Translations under genes and position numbers: made by a program
Shown here: positions 43,857 to 50,942 of the stretch, in pieces
Position numbering within the stretch: position 1 is the stretch's first letter
Layout: each line of letters starts with the position of its first letter
Origin: Nitrospira_D sp035465795
GTDB taxonomy: Bacteria; Nitrospirota; Nitrospiria; Nitrospirales; Nitrospiraceae
Direction of reading: 5' to 3'
Assembly (NCBI RefSeq): GCF_049546785.1
Contig: NZ_JBMWAN010000004.1
Coordinates: 62,001 to 126,000 of the forward strand
DNA: 64,000 nt
Notes under the pieces: model-generated
The model's database searches: none
What the model saw: only the letters and a program-made list of their open reading frames with translations
Told to the model about the DNA's origin: nothing

Positions 43857-45299
43857 ATGCGCGCCAAAATTCTTCTCGTCGATGATGACCGGGATATCCT
43901 GCTCGGCCTGGAAAACCGCATCACCTGGATGGGGCACGAACCCCTGACGGCCGGGGACGGCGAGGAGGCGTTGCGGCTCATCGAACAGGAATCCCCGGAC
44001 CTCGTCCTCCTCGATCTGGAACTTCCCCGTCGTTCAGGCCTCGAGGTGTTGCAGCAGGTCCGGAACGCGAGCGCCGGCCCGGCCGGATCCGATTCAGATC
44101 CCCCCTCCCCCCTCTACACGACGCCGCTGGTCATCATCCTGACCGCGTTCGGGACGATTGAACGAGCGGTGCAGGCCATGCAGTTGGGCGCGTTCGACTT
44201 TCTCACGAAACCCTTTACCGCCGACCACCTGACCGTTGTCATTAAGAAAGCGCTCGACACCCTGGCGCTCGACCGCCACGTCGACGTCCTGCGGAAAGAA
44301 GTCGAGGGCCATTACGACCCCGTCGTGAGCACGAACCCAAAAATGGCGGCGCAACTGGCCATTGCCAAGCAAGCGGCGGCCTCCCCGGTGACCGTCCTCC
44401 TGCTCGGCGAAACCGGCACCGGCAAGGAAGTGATCGCGCGCGCCATTCACCGCTGGAGCCCGCGACATGCCAAGCCCTTCGTGGCGGTGAACTGCGCCGC
44501 CCTGCCCGACAACCTGCTGGAGAACGAGCTGTTCGGACATGAACGCGGGGCCTATACCGGCGCGCTGAAACGGGAACCGGGCAAGATCGAAATCGCCGAA
44601 GGCGGGACATTGTTTCTGGACGAAATCGGCGATATGCCGCTCCTCATGCAGAGCCATCTCCTGCGCGTGCTTCAGGATCAGACCTTTTACCGGGTCGGAG
44701 GTACCCAGCTCATCCGGGCCAATGTGCGCTTCATCGCCGCCACCAACAAAGACCTGCATCAGGCGATCCGCCACGGCACGTTCCGGGAGGACCTTTACTA
44801 TCGACTGGCGGTCATCACCAGCACCCTGCCGCCCTTGCGGGAACGGCTGGATGATCTGCCCGCCCTGGCCGGTCATTTTCTGCGACGCGCCGCCGCGCTC
44901 AGCTCCCACCGCCGGTATCAGCTGAGCGAGCGGGCCCTGGGACTGATGCGCCGATACCAGTGGCCGGGAAATATCCGCGAGCTGGAGAATGTGCTCACCC
45001 GCGCCGTCATTCTTTGCGAGGGGACCACGATTGAGCCGGACCATCTGTCGCTGACGGCCTTCCCCTCCGCGCCTTCGCAGGATTCCTCGATGGACACGTC
45101 GAACCGGGCCTATCACGAGATCATGGAGGCCTACAGCAGGAAAGTGCTGGAAAGCGCGCTCCAGCAGAACGGATGGAACCAGACCAGAGCCGCGGAAGCG
45201 CTGAAGCTTCAACGCACCTACTTCACCAAACTGCTTCGACAGAAACAGATCCCCGGACGCCCCCCTCAACCGCCTTCCGCTTCCGACGCAGACGAATGA
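43857..45299 (+). CDS. NtrC-family sigma54-dependent response regulator
   Basis: A 480-residue activator with a receiver (Asp53 in LVLLDLELPRRSG), a AAA+ domain (Walker A GETGTGKE at 184-191, GAYTGA loop for sigma54 contact, Walker B GTLFLDEIGD) and a Fis-type HTH at the C-terminus (NQTRAAEALKLQRTYFTKLLR). GAYTGA is a common variant of GAFTGA. It activates -24/-12 promoters; its own targets are unknown, and I did not see a clear -24/-12 element in the window. It ends the four-gene signalling operon. Confidence 0.95.
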   Translation: MRAKILLVDDDRDILLGLENRITWMGHEPLTAGDGEEALRLIEQESPDLVLLDLELPRRSGLEVLQQVRNASAGPAGSDSDPPSPLYTTPLVIILTAFGTIERAVQAMQLGAFDFLTKPFTADHLTVVIKKALDTLALDRHVDVLRKEVEGHYDPVVSTNPKMAAQLAIAKQAAASPVTVLLLGETGTGKEVIARAIHRWSPRHAKPFVAVNCAALPDNLLENELFGHERGAYTGALKREPGKIEIAEGGTLFLDEIGDMPLLMQSHLLRVLQDQTFYRVGGTQLIRANVRFIAATNKDLHQAIRHGTFREDLYYRLAVITSTLPPLRERLDDLPALAGHFLRRAAALSSHRRYQLSERALGLMRRYQWPGNIRELENVLTRAVILCEGTTIEPDHLSLTAFPSAPSQDSSMDTSNRAYHEIMEAYSRKVLESALQQNGWNQTRAAEALKLQRTYFTKLLRQKQIPGRPPQPPSASDADE

Positions 45300-45388
45300 C
45301 GGTGGAAAAATTGCGCAAGTCTCCAGTAGACACCCCGACAGCTCTTCGGATATCATTCCCCCTCGATTGCGGATCTCCTCATCGGTAT

Positions 45389-45464
45389 GGCGGTGTAGCT
45401 CAGTTGGTAGAGCAGCGGACTCATAAGCCGCGGGTCACCCGTTCAATCCGGGTCACCGCCACCA
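45389..45464 (+). tRNA. tRNA-Met (CAT), CCA encoded
   Basis: The 76-base cloverleaf is complete: acceptor GGCGGTG/CACCGCC, D-arm GCTC-AGTTGGTA-GAGC, anticodon loop CTCATAA with CAT, T-arm ACCCG-TTCAATC-CGGGT and 3' CCA. The first acceptor pair G-C and D-arm fit elongator tRNA-Met; a CAT anticodon could also be lysidine-modified tRNA-Ile2. The anticodon stem GCGGA/GCCGC has an A-G mismatch next to the loop. An integrase relic lies downstream, so the gene may be an old attachment site. Confidence 0.92.
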
Positions 45465-45493
45465 ATAAATCCCGCAACTTATAACTCGGCTGC

Positions 45494-45710
45494 TTATAGC
45501 CCCTGGACCGTCTTTCCGGTTCCAGGTCCGGTTGCAGCAGAACTGAGGACTTCCTCCGGCTCCGCCATTTCCACCCGTTCCGGTTCCTGCTTCCCCTCGG
45601 GCTTCGCCAGCTCTTTCGCCTGAGCCTTCCCAAACGCAGAAACTCTTTCGACCGCCTCTTGCAGATATGAGGGCTCAGATGCGTGTAACGTCGCACCAGA
45701 TGCGTTACGG
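45494..45710 (-). pseudogene. Tyrosine-recombinase (phage integrase) C-terminal relic
   Basis: One frame reads VTHLVRRYTHLSPH, the catalytic-tyrosine block of tyrosine recombinases (..VRRYAHLSP..); the next frame then continues SYLQEAVERVSAFGKAQAKE, the expected following helix. One base is missing between the two halves (near 45680), and nothing upstream encodes the catalytic domain, so only a frameshifted stump remains. The stump lies 30 bases from the tRNA 3' end, a classic integration-site arrangement. Confidence 0.6.
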
Positions 45711-45908
45711 CTGACTCCTGCGTATTGTTGCATCCACTGTCTTAACTCCGCTTTCCCGATTTATCTTTGTGTGTCAATGGCTTGAAAGCGTTACGTTCAT
45801 CCCGTTAATTCCGCTTTTTAGCTTGTGCTGGACAGGATCGGCATTCCATCAAATTCCCCTGGTCATCGCCATCAAACCCAACCCGACACTTTTAGACCAT
45901 TCTCTTCG

Positions 45909-45925
45909 TTAATACGCCCGTAACA
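45909..45925 (+). promoter_or_regulatory. Pho-box-like double half-site upstream of the PhoB-like gene
   Basis: TTAAT-ACGCCC-GTAACA, with TTAA/GTAA starts 11 bases apart, ~70 bases before the regulator start. The same pattern precedes several other phosphate-related genes in this window. It resembles the TTAACA-type direct repeats bound by PhoP/PhoB family regulators. Confidence 0.5.
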
Positions 45926-45995
45926 TTGCCGAAGTATAGTTCCCCCACTAGGCTGAGGCAGGCTGATTGGCCCACCTCTGGAACCCTGTCACCCT

Positions 45996-46706
45996 ATGAC
46001 CACTTCCAACCCCAAAAAAGTTCTCATCGTCGAAGATGAGGCCGATATTGCCCGGTTAGTGAAGATCTATCTGGAGAAGGAGGGGTTTCGGACCCTCCAT
46101 GCCAACACCGGAGGCGAGGGACTGAGGCTCACCAGGAGCGAACATCCCGACATGATCGTTTTGGATTTGATGCTCCCTGAAATGGACGGGTTGGAGCTGT
46201 GCAAAAAAGTCCGGAGCGCACCGGAGACCGCCCTCTTGCCCATCATCATGCTGACGGCCAAATCCGAAGAGTCCGACACGATCGTCGGCCTCGAGCTTGG
46301 AGCCGACGACTACATCTCCAAACCGTTCAGCCCCAAGGGGTTGGTCGCGAGGGTCAAAGCTCTGTTTCGCCGCCTCGAACGGGCGAACGACACCAAACAC
46401 ACGTCGTACAGTTACGGCCCATTGATCATGGACCTCTCACGCCACGAGGTGATTGTCGAGGGAAAAGAAGTCACTCTGACGGCCAAGGAGTTCGGCCTCC
46501 TCGAACACCTGCTGCGGAATCCCGGACGGGTGCTGACACGCGATGTCCTCCTCAATGCCGTGTGGGGCTATGACTACTTTGGCACCACGCGAACCGTGGA
46601 TGTCCACATCCGTCGCCTCAAACAGAAACTTCCATTACTGAATGAGGCGATCGTGTCCGTGAAATCGCTCGGGTATAAGCTGTCTGACCTCATCCCCAAC
46701 AAGTAG
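45996..46706 (+). CDS. OmpR/PhoB-family response regulator
   Basis: A 236-residue regulator with a receiver (Asp57 in MIVLDLMLPEMDG, acidic pair in IVEDEAD, Lys in YISKPFSPKG) and a winged-helix DNA-binding domain (TAKEFGLLEHLLRNPGRVLTR, RTVDVHIRRLKQKL, VKSLGYKL). Phosphate context and its own Pho-box-like site favour a PhoB role, but no PhoR kinase gene is adjacent. There is no clear Shine-Dalgarno before the ATG. Confidence 0.85.
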   Translation: MTTSNPKKVLIVEDEADIARLVKIYLEKEGFRTLHANTGGEGLRLTRSEHPDMIVLDLMLPEMDGLELCKKVRSAPETALLPIIMLTAKSEESDTIVGLELGADDYISKPFSPKGLVARVKALFRRLERANDTKHTSYSYGPLIMDLSRHEVIVEGKEVTLTAKEFGLLEHLLRNPGRVLTRDVLLNAVWGYDYFGTTRTVDVHIRRLKQKLPLLNEAIVSVKSLGYKLSDLIPNK

Positions 46707-46815
46707 CTTTCACCCGCTCCATCCCTAATCCTGCCCCCTTGGCCCAATGCCTTTAGAAGGCGCTTCCTCCAGCTCCACCTTCCTCCTCTCGAATTTACGG
46801 AGGACTCACCGTGAG

Positions 46816-46832
46816 TTAACGTCTTTGTTACA
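46816..46832 (+). promoter_or_regulatory. Pho-box-like double half-site upstream of olsB
   Basis: TTAAC-GTCTTT-GTTACA, the TTA half-sites 12 bases apart, 50-70 bases before the GTG start. Nearly the same element (TTAAC-GGGCCT-GTTACA) precedes the lipoprotein gene at 55963. Confidence 0.5.
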
Positions 46833-46884
46833 CCGCCCCGCCAGGCTTACGACAGGCCATCACACACGTACAGGAGAAGGCATT

Positions 46885-47658
46885 GTGGGCCCGCTCATGA
46901 GGGACGGCACCGAGCCACCGCAGTTGGTCGTGACTCTGGCCAAGTCCGCATGGGAACTGCGCGAGGCGCAGCGGCTCCGATATCGAGTCTTCGCCGATGA
47001 GTGCGGCATCGCGCTCCCCAATCGTTCGGCGGGCATCGATGCGGATATATTCGACCCCTATTGCGATCACCTGATTGTCCGTGACATCGACTCTGATGAC
47101 GTGGTGGGCACCTGCCGTGTTCTTTCCCCCTCGCAAGCCAGAGAGGCCGGCCAATTTTATGCAGAAACAGCATTCGACCTCATCAATTTGAAACCGCTTG
47201 TCCCCCGCATGGTCGAAACCGGCCGGCTCTGTATCCATCGCAACTATCGCAGGGGCGGGACCATCCTGCGGCTTTGGGCCGGACTGGTTCAGTACCTGCT
47301 GACCGGAGGGTACGAGTACCTGATGGGCTGCGCAAGCATCAGCCTTGTTGACGGAGGAAGCCTGGCGGCTGGGACCTACCTCAGCCTCCGTAATACCCGC
47401 CCGAGTCCCGACTACTGGAGGGTCGTCCCGCATCGCCGCTACCCGATCGCTTCCCATCAGCACGACGGCAAGCCGGGCCTTGCTCCGTCGGCAAAGGAGT
47501 ATCTGCGCCTCGGGGCCTATATCTGCGGCGAACCAAGCTGGAATGAGCGGCTCAACACAGCGGATTTGTTGCTGCTCTTGCCTCTGTCTGGAATGGATCC
47601 ACGGTACGTCCGGCATTTCAGGGGAACACCATGCCACAATCACGCACGAGTCGCCTGA
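46885..47658 (+). CDS. olsB: OlsB-like N-acyltransferase (ornithine lipid synthesis)
   Basis: A GNAT-type acyltransferase of the OlsB/hemolysin family, which transfers 3-hydroxyacyl groups from acyl-ACP to ornithine. Matching segments: LREAQRLRYRVFADECGI, IFDPYCDHLIVRD, VVGTCRVLSP, FYAETAFDL, MVETGRLCIHRNYRRGG and YLMGCASISLVDG. I chose the GTG at 46885 because GGAGAAGG lies 4 nt upstream and the family sequence starts soon after; the frame is open to 46747, but that would span the operator. It overlaps the next gene by 28 bases. The pairing with an OlsA-type acyltransferase supports ornithine-lipid synthesis, which replaces phospholipids under phosphate limitation. Confidence 0.75.
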   Translation: MGPLMRDGTEPPQLVVTLAKSAWELREAQRLRYRVFADECGIALPNRSAGIDADIFDPYCDHLIVRDIDSDDVVGTCRVLSPSQAREAGQFYAETAFDLINLKPLVPRMVETGRLCIHRNYRRGGTILRLWAGLVQYLLTGGYEYLMGCASISLVDGGSLAAGTYLSLRNTRPSPDYWRVVPHRRYPIASHQHDGKPGLAPSAKEYLRLGAYICGEPSWNERLNTADLLLLLPLSGMDPRYVRHFRGTPCHNHARVA

Positions 47659-48464
47659 CCCGGCTGACACGAGGCTGCCGCCTCGTCATGAAGCTGCTGG
47701 AAGGACTGTTCCTCATTGGAGCCGTCTTGCCTCACCTCCGCTCTGCCGATCGGGACATGATCATCCAGCGCTGGTGCCTCGAGACCCTGGACATCCTGGC
47801 AATTCGTCTCAAGCTGCGCGGGGAAACACCCCCCGGCCGAGTGTCATCCGTATTGTTTGTGGCCAATCATGTGTCGTGGGTCGACATCCTCGTCATCAAC
47901 ACCTGTCGCCGCGTGCGTTTTGTCGCCAGGGCGGAGGTGAGGCAATACCCGCTGCTAGGCTGGATGGCCGCCAGGACCGGTACACTGTTCGTGACACGAA
48001 CCAGCCCGCGCGACGTGGCGCGGGTGGCGAAAGGAGTGAGTGCATCCCTCCGGCGCGGCCATTGCGTCGCACTACTCCGTGAAGGAACGACGAACGATGA
48101 CACATCGCGCCAAGCCTTTCATTCTGAGTTGCTTGCATCGGCCATCGAGGCCGAAGCGTTGGTCTGGCCCCTGGCCATCACATACAAGCGGCCGGATGGC
48201 TCGCGCGACGCCGACAACGTCGTTGCCGGCAACCAGTCGCTGCTGTCGTCAATCATGAATGTCCTGGCTCGGCCGGCAACACAGGTACAGCTATCATTTT
48301 CGGCTCCGGTCGAAAGCTCGACCAGCAATTGCCGCGAATTGACTGTATGGTGTCAACGGGCCATTGAACGGAGTCTGGTCAGCCACCCGCAGCTCAGCAT
48401 TCCTGGCCAATCTCCGGTGAAATTTCCGCCGGACGAATACGTTCCGCCCTTGACGGCTGCTTGA
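47631..48464 (+). CDS. olsA: PlsC/OlsA-type acyltransferase
   Basis: A 277-residue membrane-associated acyltransferase of the lysophosphatidic-acid acyltransferase family. The NHVSWVD motif (HX4D, His80/Asp85) is present, and the usual PEGT is LREGTT. The N-terminal ~40 residues are hydrophobic enough for a membrane helix. Its start overlaps olsB, so the two are translated together; as the partner of OlsB it would add the second acyl chain to lyso-ornithine lipid. AGGGGAACACC precedes the ATG. Confidence 0.75.
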   Translation: MPQSRTSRLTRLTRGCRLVMKLLEGLFLIGAVLPHLRSADRDMIIQRWCLETLDILAIRLKLRGETPPGRVSSVLFVANHVSWVDILVINTCRRVRFVARAEVRQYPLLGWMAARTGTLFVTRTSPRDVARVAKGVSASLRRGHCVALLREGTTNDDTSRQAFHSELLASAIEAEALVWPLAITYKRPDGSRDADNVVAGNQSLLSSIMNVLARPATQVQLSFSAPVESSTSNCRELTVWCQRAIERSLVSHPQLSIPGQSPVKFPPDEYVPPLTAA

Positions 48465-48524
48465 TTTCCTTGCCCCGACACTGCATGATTCGAACGCAAG
48501 ATCACCGGGTCGCAGTCTTCCGCC

Positions 48525-48827
48525 ATGACGATGACCTTCATCCGTAGACTCTGCTTCTTCGTCCCATTCTGTTTTCTGCCTCTCCTTCTGTCTTGCGGCC
48601 ATCCCCGGGTTGAGGCCTTCGAAGCCGGCGTCGGACGGCTCACACAGGACGACATGATCCGTCAATTCGGCTACCCCCAGCGGCTCAAACAGCTACCGAG
48701 CGGCACCGAGGTCTGGGAGTACGAATTCCTTTCGGGAAACTCTCGCTGTGTGGGGTACCGCGTCTTTTTCGATGAGGACCGGCGCTCCACGAAGTGGGAA
48801 CCGCTCGCCTGCCGGCCAGACCGCTAA
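48525..48827 (+). CDS. Small predicted lipoprotein
   Basis: A 100-residue lipoprotein with signal sequence and lipobox LLLSC (Cys24). The mature part has the SmpA/BamE-like GRLTQDDMIRQFGYPQRL and VWEYEFLSGNSRCVGYRVFF. No specific function; the same fold type recurs in the window. Confidence 0.65.
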   Translation: MTMTFIRRLCFFVPFCFLPLLLSCGHPRVEAFEAGVGRLTQDDMIRQFGYPQRLKQLPSGTEVWEYEFLSGNSRCVGYRVFFDEDRRSTKWEPLACRPDR

Positions 48828-49295
48828 CAGGCAGGCAGTCATTTAATCGCCCGGAGAAGACCGAATCGACGTTTCCTGACGATCCTCTTGCAGTCATCGC
48901 GCACCCGCCATGCCTGTCGGCCCGTCCTTGTAACGCGCCGTCTCGCGACACAACGCCTGCGCACCTGTTACAGAAACTTGATCAAGCCCTGACCATCCTG
49001 TGCACAGTCATGCGGTATGTTCCTCCACAACAAGGAGCGCCGCATGGCTCATACCGAACCATCGCCACGACAGCCACTCATCCCCGCAGCCAAACGCGTT
49101 CTCCTGTCTGTCCTGCCTCACCGGCGTCGAGCAGGAGACCGCAGGAAATTCAAACCTATGTTGGACACTGCCACCGCCATGCCCGTCGATTGGAGTCCAG
49201 CCGCCCGTCCTTCGCGCACCTGGCTCCCCGCGCTTGCCCCTTCCTGCCAGGAGAAGGGGTAAGCCCCGGGCGGCGACTTTACCGAGGAGACCACG
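48828..49295. other. Intergenic region with one doubtful small ORF
   Basis: A GC-rich stretch with no recognised promoter motif other than CTGTTACAG near 48966. It contains one 72-codon ORF with a ribosome site (listed separately). Confidence 0.35.
49044..49262 (+). CDS. Doubtful small protein, 72 aa
   Basis: An ATG with AAGGAGCGCCGC upstream opens a 72-codon frame with basic composition (PHRRRAGDRRKFKP). It has no known domain, and the stretch lies directly upstream of the deacetylase gene. A Pro/Arg-rich composition is common in GC-rich non-coding frames, so I give it little weight. Confidence 0.25.
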   Translation: MAHTEPSPRQPLIPAAKRVLLSVLPHRRRAGDRRKFKPMLDTATAMPVDWSPAARPSRTWLPALAPSCQEKG

Positions 49296-50234
49296 ATGCC
49301 AGGTACCAACCATCAACCCCGCCACATTCTGACCTTCGATCTTGAGGAGCATTTTCACGCCTCGCGGTTCGACTCGCCCATGCGGCGGCGCGGTTGGTCG
49401 TCGTATCGGAGCCGGATCCGGGCAAGCGTTGAACGGCTCCTTGACATACTGGCGCTCCGGTCAACCAGAGCCACGTTTTTTGCGCTCGGGTGGCTGGCCG
49501 AGCAGCACCCGTCGCTGATCCACAGGGTTTCGGAGGCCGGCCACGAGATCGCCTGCCTCGGCTATGGACACCAGTTGGTCGCCGCTCAAACACCGGACAG
49601 TTTCCGGCAGGACGTTCGTCAGGCCAAACGCATCCTGGAGGATGTCACCGGACGCCCGGTCGTCGGATTCCGTGCCCCCAGCCTGAGCATCACCACCCAC
49701 ACGCCGTGGGCTCTGCCGATCGTGGCCGAAGAAGGCTTTCTGTACGACAGCAGCGTGCTTCCCATCGTGCATGACCTGGCGGGGGTTTCCGGCGCCAGCG
49801 AATGGATCCACTCACAGGAGTGGAATGGACACCGCCTCTGGGAAATTCCCCCTTCCACCATCAATGTCGGAGGATTTCGCATCGCCATCGGAGGAGGCGG
49901 GTGTATCCGGGCGTTCAGCTACCCGCTGACAAAATCCCTCTTGTCCCGCATCGAAGCCCTCAACCAACCGATCGTCATCTACATGCGATCCTGGGAGCTT
50001 GATGCCGGGCAACCGCGCATGCAGGGCACCCTACTCTCCGAATTCCGTCATTACTTGAATCTCGATAAAACGGCGGGCCGGCTTCAGCAGCTGCTGGCGG
50101 ATTTTCAGTTCGGGCCGGTCTGCGAGGGAATCCTCCCGATTCGTGAACAGGTCGGGAGCGCAACCGTGCCTGTCCTGTCCGATTCAGCCGGGAGAGCCCC
50201 CCACGTGGGCTCTCCGGTACTGACCACCGCGTAA
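49296..50234 (+). CDS. XrtA-type polysaccharide deacetylase (DUF3473), metal site altered
   Basis: A 312-residue protein with the polysaccharide deacetylase fold and C-terminal DUF3473 region (YMRSWELDAGQPR, FRHYLNLDKT). N-terminal ILTFDLEEHFH provides the catalytic Asp/His; GFRAPSLSITTHTPWAL is the next motif. Normally the metal motif reads SHGYGH, but here it is ACLGYGH, so one of the two metal His residues is lost (Leu). Activity may be reduced or changed. Such deacetylases occur in EPS/PEP-CTERM (XrtA) clusters; an ExeA-like ATPase and CpsD-like kinase lie 12 kb downstream. GAGGAG lies before the ATG. Confidence 0.85.
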   Translation: MPGTNHQPRHILTFDLEEHFHASRFDSPMRRRGWSSYRSRIRASVERLLDILALRSTRATFFALGWLAEQHPSLIHRVSEAGHEIACLGYGHQLVAAQTPDSFRQDVRQAKRILEDVTGRPVVGFRAPSLSITTHTPWALPIVAEEGFLYDSSVLPIVHDLAGVSGASEWIHSQEWNGHRLWEIPPSTINVGGFRIAIGGGGCIRAFSYPLTKSLLSRIEALNQPIVIYMRSWELDAGQPRMQGTLLSEFRHYLNLDKTAGRLQQLLADFQFGPVCEGILPIREQVGSATVPVLSDSAGRAPHVGSPVLTTA

Positions 50235-50247
50235 CCAAGGAGCAGTC

Positions 50248-50463
50248 ATGCAGTGCGCCCGCTGTGCCGGTTTGAGTGTGCCAGAACTCATCTGCGAGGG
50301 AGGATTGCGACTCACCGCCCTTCGCTGTCTCCACTGCGGAGATGTCGTCGACCGGGTGATTGCTCATAATCGCCACCGCCGCCGCTCTCCACAACCCAGC
50401 CGGGCCCGCACCCCGATCTATGGCAGCGACCGCTGGAGAAAGAGCAAGATCGTCCCATCTTGA
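50248..50463 (+). CDS. Small zinc-ribbon-like protein, 71 aa
   Basis: AAGGAG precedes the ATG 14 nt after the deacetylase stop. Two CxxC pairs (CARC at 3-6 and CLHC at 27-30) form a zinc-ribbon-like module; the tail is basic (HNRHRRRSPQPSRAR). No family beyond that is recognised. Confidence 0.6.
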   Translation: MQCARCAGLSVPELICEGGLRLTALRCLHCGDVVDRVIAHNRHRRRSPQPSRARTPIYGSDRWRKSKIVPS

Positions 50464-50942
50464 CTCCCCGTCTCGAACTTCGTGTTCATCGATTGCTGTC
50501 GGCAGCACCTGTGGGATCCGCGGGCTCGACCAACTTCACTATCCGCTCCTTGAGCATAAACAACCTCTGATCGAAGGCCGCTTCAATTTCACGCTCAGTT
50601 CCCCGGACTCTTGCAGGATCGGGCCTGCTCCAATCACTTTTTCGCGGCCGGCCTGGAAAATTCGGGCAGCTTTGACCGGCTGCCCGATCACAGACGGTGA
50701 CCACAGCCTCCCTTGCGTTCAGAGAGCCTCAAACTGATCACATCCGCCGGAGCTTCCGGCTCGCAGCAGGCGCTTTCTGAAAGCGTGCATCCCCTCCAGC
50801 ATCTCGACTCGGCGGTCGACTCGAAGGATGGAGTGACAGGCACCTGATGCGGATGGAGCGTCCTCGTTCGGCGATGCGCGCGCCGGACTGACCGGCGCGC
50901 GCATCGCTTCACACAAACAGGAGATGCGTAATTCTCACGCAC
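50464..50942. other. Intergenic region upstream of the phoX stop
   Basis: 480 bases without a supported gene. A minus-strand frame (50486-50704) contains a protein-like end (REIEAAFDQRLFMLKERIVK) but has no good start. A perfect 16-bp hairpin lies at the right end (listed separately). Confidence 0.35.
50871..50907 (-). terminator. Perfect 16-bp hairpin after phoX
   Basis: GCGATGCGCGCGCCGG, loop ACTGA, and the exact complement. It lies 36 bases beyond the phoX stop, on the side expected for transcription termination, but has no U-tract, so it may be a stability or Rho-type end. Confidence 0.55.

Larger units (their letters stand above)
45465..45995. other. tRNA-phoB intergenic region
   Basis: About 530 bases that hold the integrase relic and, nearer the regulator gene, a TTAAT-ACGCCC-GTAACA double half-site (listed separately). 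The remainder shows no gene. Confidence 0.4.

Noticed and set aside
48966..48976. CTGTTACAG as a further Pho-type site
   Set aside because: Only one half-site; no second TTAA/TTAC element 11-12 bases away.
50486..50704. Minus-strand ORF with a protein-like C-terminal end
   Set aside because: Only the last ~35 residues look natural; the GTG start is too close to its putative ribosome site. It may be a decayed gene but cannot be supported.
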